Shown piece after piece: positions 28,674 through 29,061 of a stretch of 29,061 bases of DNA. The number at the start of each line of letters is the position of its first letter. The stretch's first letter is position 1. The position numbers were made by a program, and so were the translations under genes. The notes under the pieces were generated by a model that was not told the origin of the DNA, ran no database searches, and saw only the letters and a program-made list of their open reading frames with translations. Origin of the DNA: Nemertoderma westbladi (taxonomy: Eukaryota; Xenacoelomorpha; Nemertodermatida; Nemertodermatidae). The DNA lies in assembly GCA_032718475.1 (NCBI GenBank), contig JAUCBJ010001472.1, positions 1 through 29,061 of the forward strand, given 5' to 3'.

Positions 28674-28970
28674 TTACCAATTTTCACCAAAAGGCCATTC
28701 TTTGCACCACGGAGTACATTGATAGTAAATGGTGGTTATGTTCGGATGTAATATAGTGCGTATCCTAAAGCGCTTGTGTGTTTCACCTGTGTGGGTGTAT
28801 TTGCATGTTTTACAAATGATTTGATAGATTAAATTCTTTTTTGCGCAGTTGCATGCGCTATTGAAACATGTGTAACATGCAGAACGAGCAAAGAACATTA
28901 TTGGTAAGGGGGAATGATTATAATATAACAAATGTAATTTAAGGTCTACATCCACTGACAGAGGTACCAA
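28674..28970 (-). pseudogene. GIY-YIG nuclease fragment, Penelope-like element
   Basis: A 98-codon minus-strand frame with paired cysteines (CYTCFNSACNC), then AKKNLIYQIICKTCKYTHTGETHKRF and an arginine. NLIYQI..C..C...YTGET..R is the start of the GIY-YIG fold as found in Penelope-like elements; the first motif is IYQ and the second is THTGET. The end of the fold (conserved Glu and His/Asn) is degraded. Endonuclease of this kind makes the nick used for priming. No RT is in the window on either side, so I cannot tell whether the domain was N- or C-terminal. Confidence 0.6.
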
Positions 28971-28998
28971 ATAAAGAAAGGCTATTATTACAGCGAAC

Positions 28999-29027
28999 TT
29001 TCTGCCTCTCCTAGAGGCCTTCCTCAG
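28999..29027 (-). ncRNA. Hammerhead-like hairpin near the Penelope fragment
   Basis: The minus strand has CTGAGGA, then AG, a perfect 6-bp stem GCCTCT/AGAGGC with a 3-base loop, an A and GAAA. The two boxes equal the CUGANGA and GAAA boxes of hammerhead ribozymes, which Penelope-like elements are known to carry, but the bases next to the stem do not pair as in a canonical core. Confidence 0.35.
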
Positions 29028-29061
29028 GCTTTATTAAACAGTTCACAGTAAGATTAAGTAC

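Noticed and set aside
28999-29027. Calling a canonical hammerhead ribozyme
   Set aside because: The pair that should close stem II next to CUGANGA and GAAA is not there, and stems I/III were not found.

Overview
This window looks like an intron-rich, AT-rich metazoan genome, most likely an aquatic invertebrate. The evidence is spliced CUB-domain exons with GT..AG borders and matching phases, separated by introns packed with Gypsy, BEL/Pao, CR1-like, RTE-like, RLE-bearing and Penelope-like retroelement sequence. No bacterial operons, CRISPR arrays or recognisable tRNA/rRNA genes were seen. I cannot name the species or phylum.

The only host gene visible is one multi-CUB gene on the + strand, incomplete at both ends. 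Its exons at 231-387, 18451-18620, 20287-20461, 26915-27081 and 28265-28421 encode one half and two complete CUB domains. Each domain is split by a phase-0 intron at the same place, just before the (V/I)YDG strand, and domains are separated by phase-1 introns. All three domains keep at most the first cysteine pair and have a tryptophan where the second pair normally begins.

The 18-kb intron 388-18450 is a nest of mobile elements. It holds a decayed Gypsy element (about 539-1790, minus). It also holds an old RTE-like relic on the + strand, cut into 2028-3020 and 18235-18420 by later insertions. Between the halves lie two minus-strand APE-type LINEs: LINE-A (about 3068-14463) and LINE-B (about 14478-18234). 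LINE-A is itself split by a young BEL/Pao element (5079-12154) with apparently identical 360-bp LTRs and a 5-bp target duplication. Removing the BEL leaves LINE-A's reading frame open for about 1352 codons.

The most interesting object is LINE-A. Its ORF starts with about 330 residues rich in hydrophobic segments, ends that region with a 2A-like motif (GDIQLHPGP), and then continues into an apurinic endonuclease and reverse transcriptase. If the 2A-like site works, a polytopic membrane protein would be released from the retrotransposition enzyme.

The intron 18621-20286 carries a decayed RT/C-terminal relic. The intron 20462-26914 carries a minus-strand relic of a restriction-like endonuclease (RLE) type C-terminal domain (20808-21516), a fuller but broken RTE-like element (about 22505-26020) and a GC-rich RLE-type fragment (26163-26596) ending at a C25 tract. 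After the last CUB exon there is a minus-strand GIY-YIG fragment of Penelope-like type with a hammerhead-like hairpin at the window edge.
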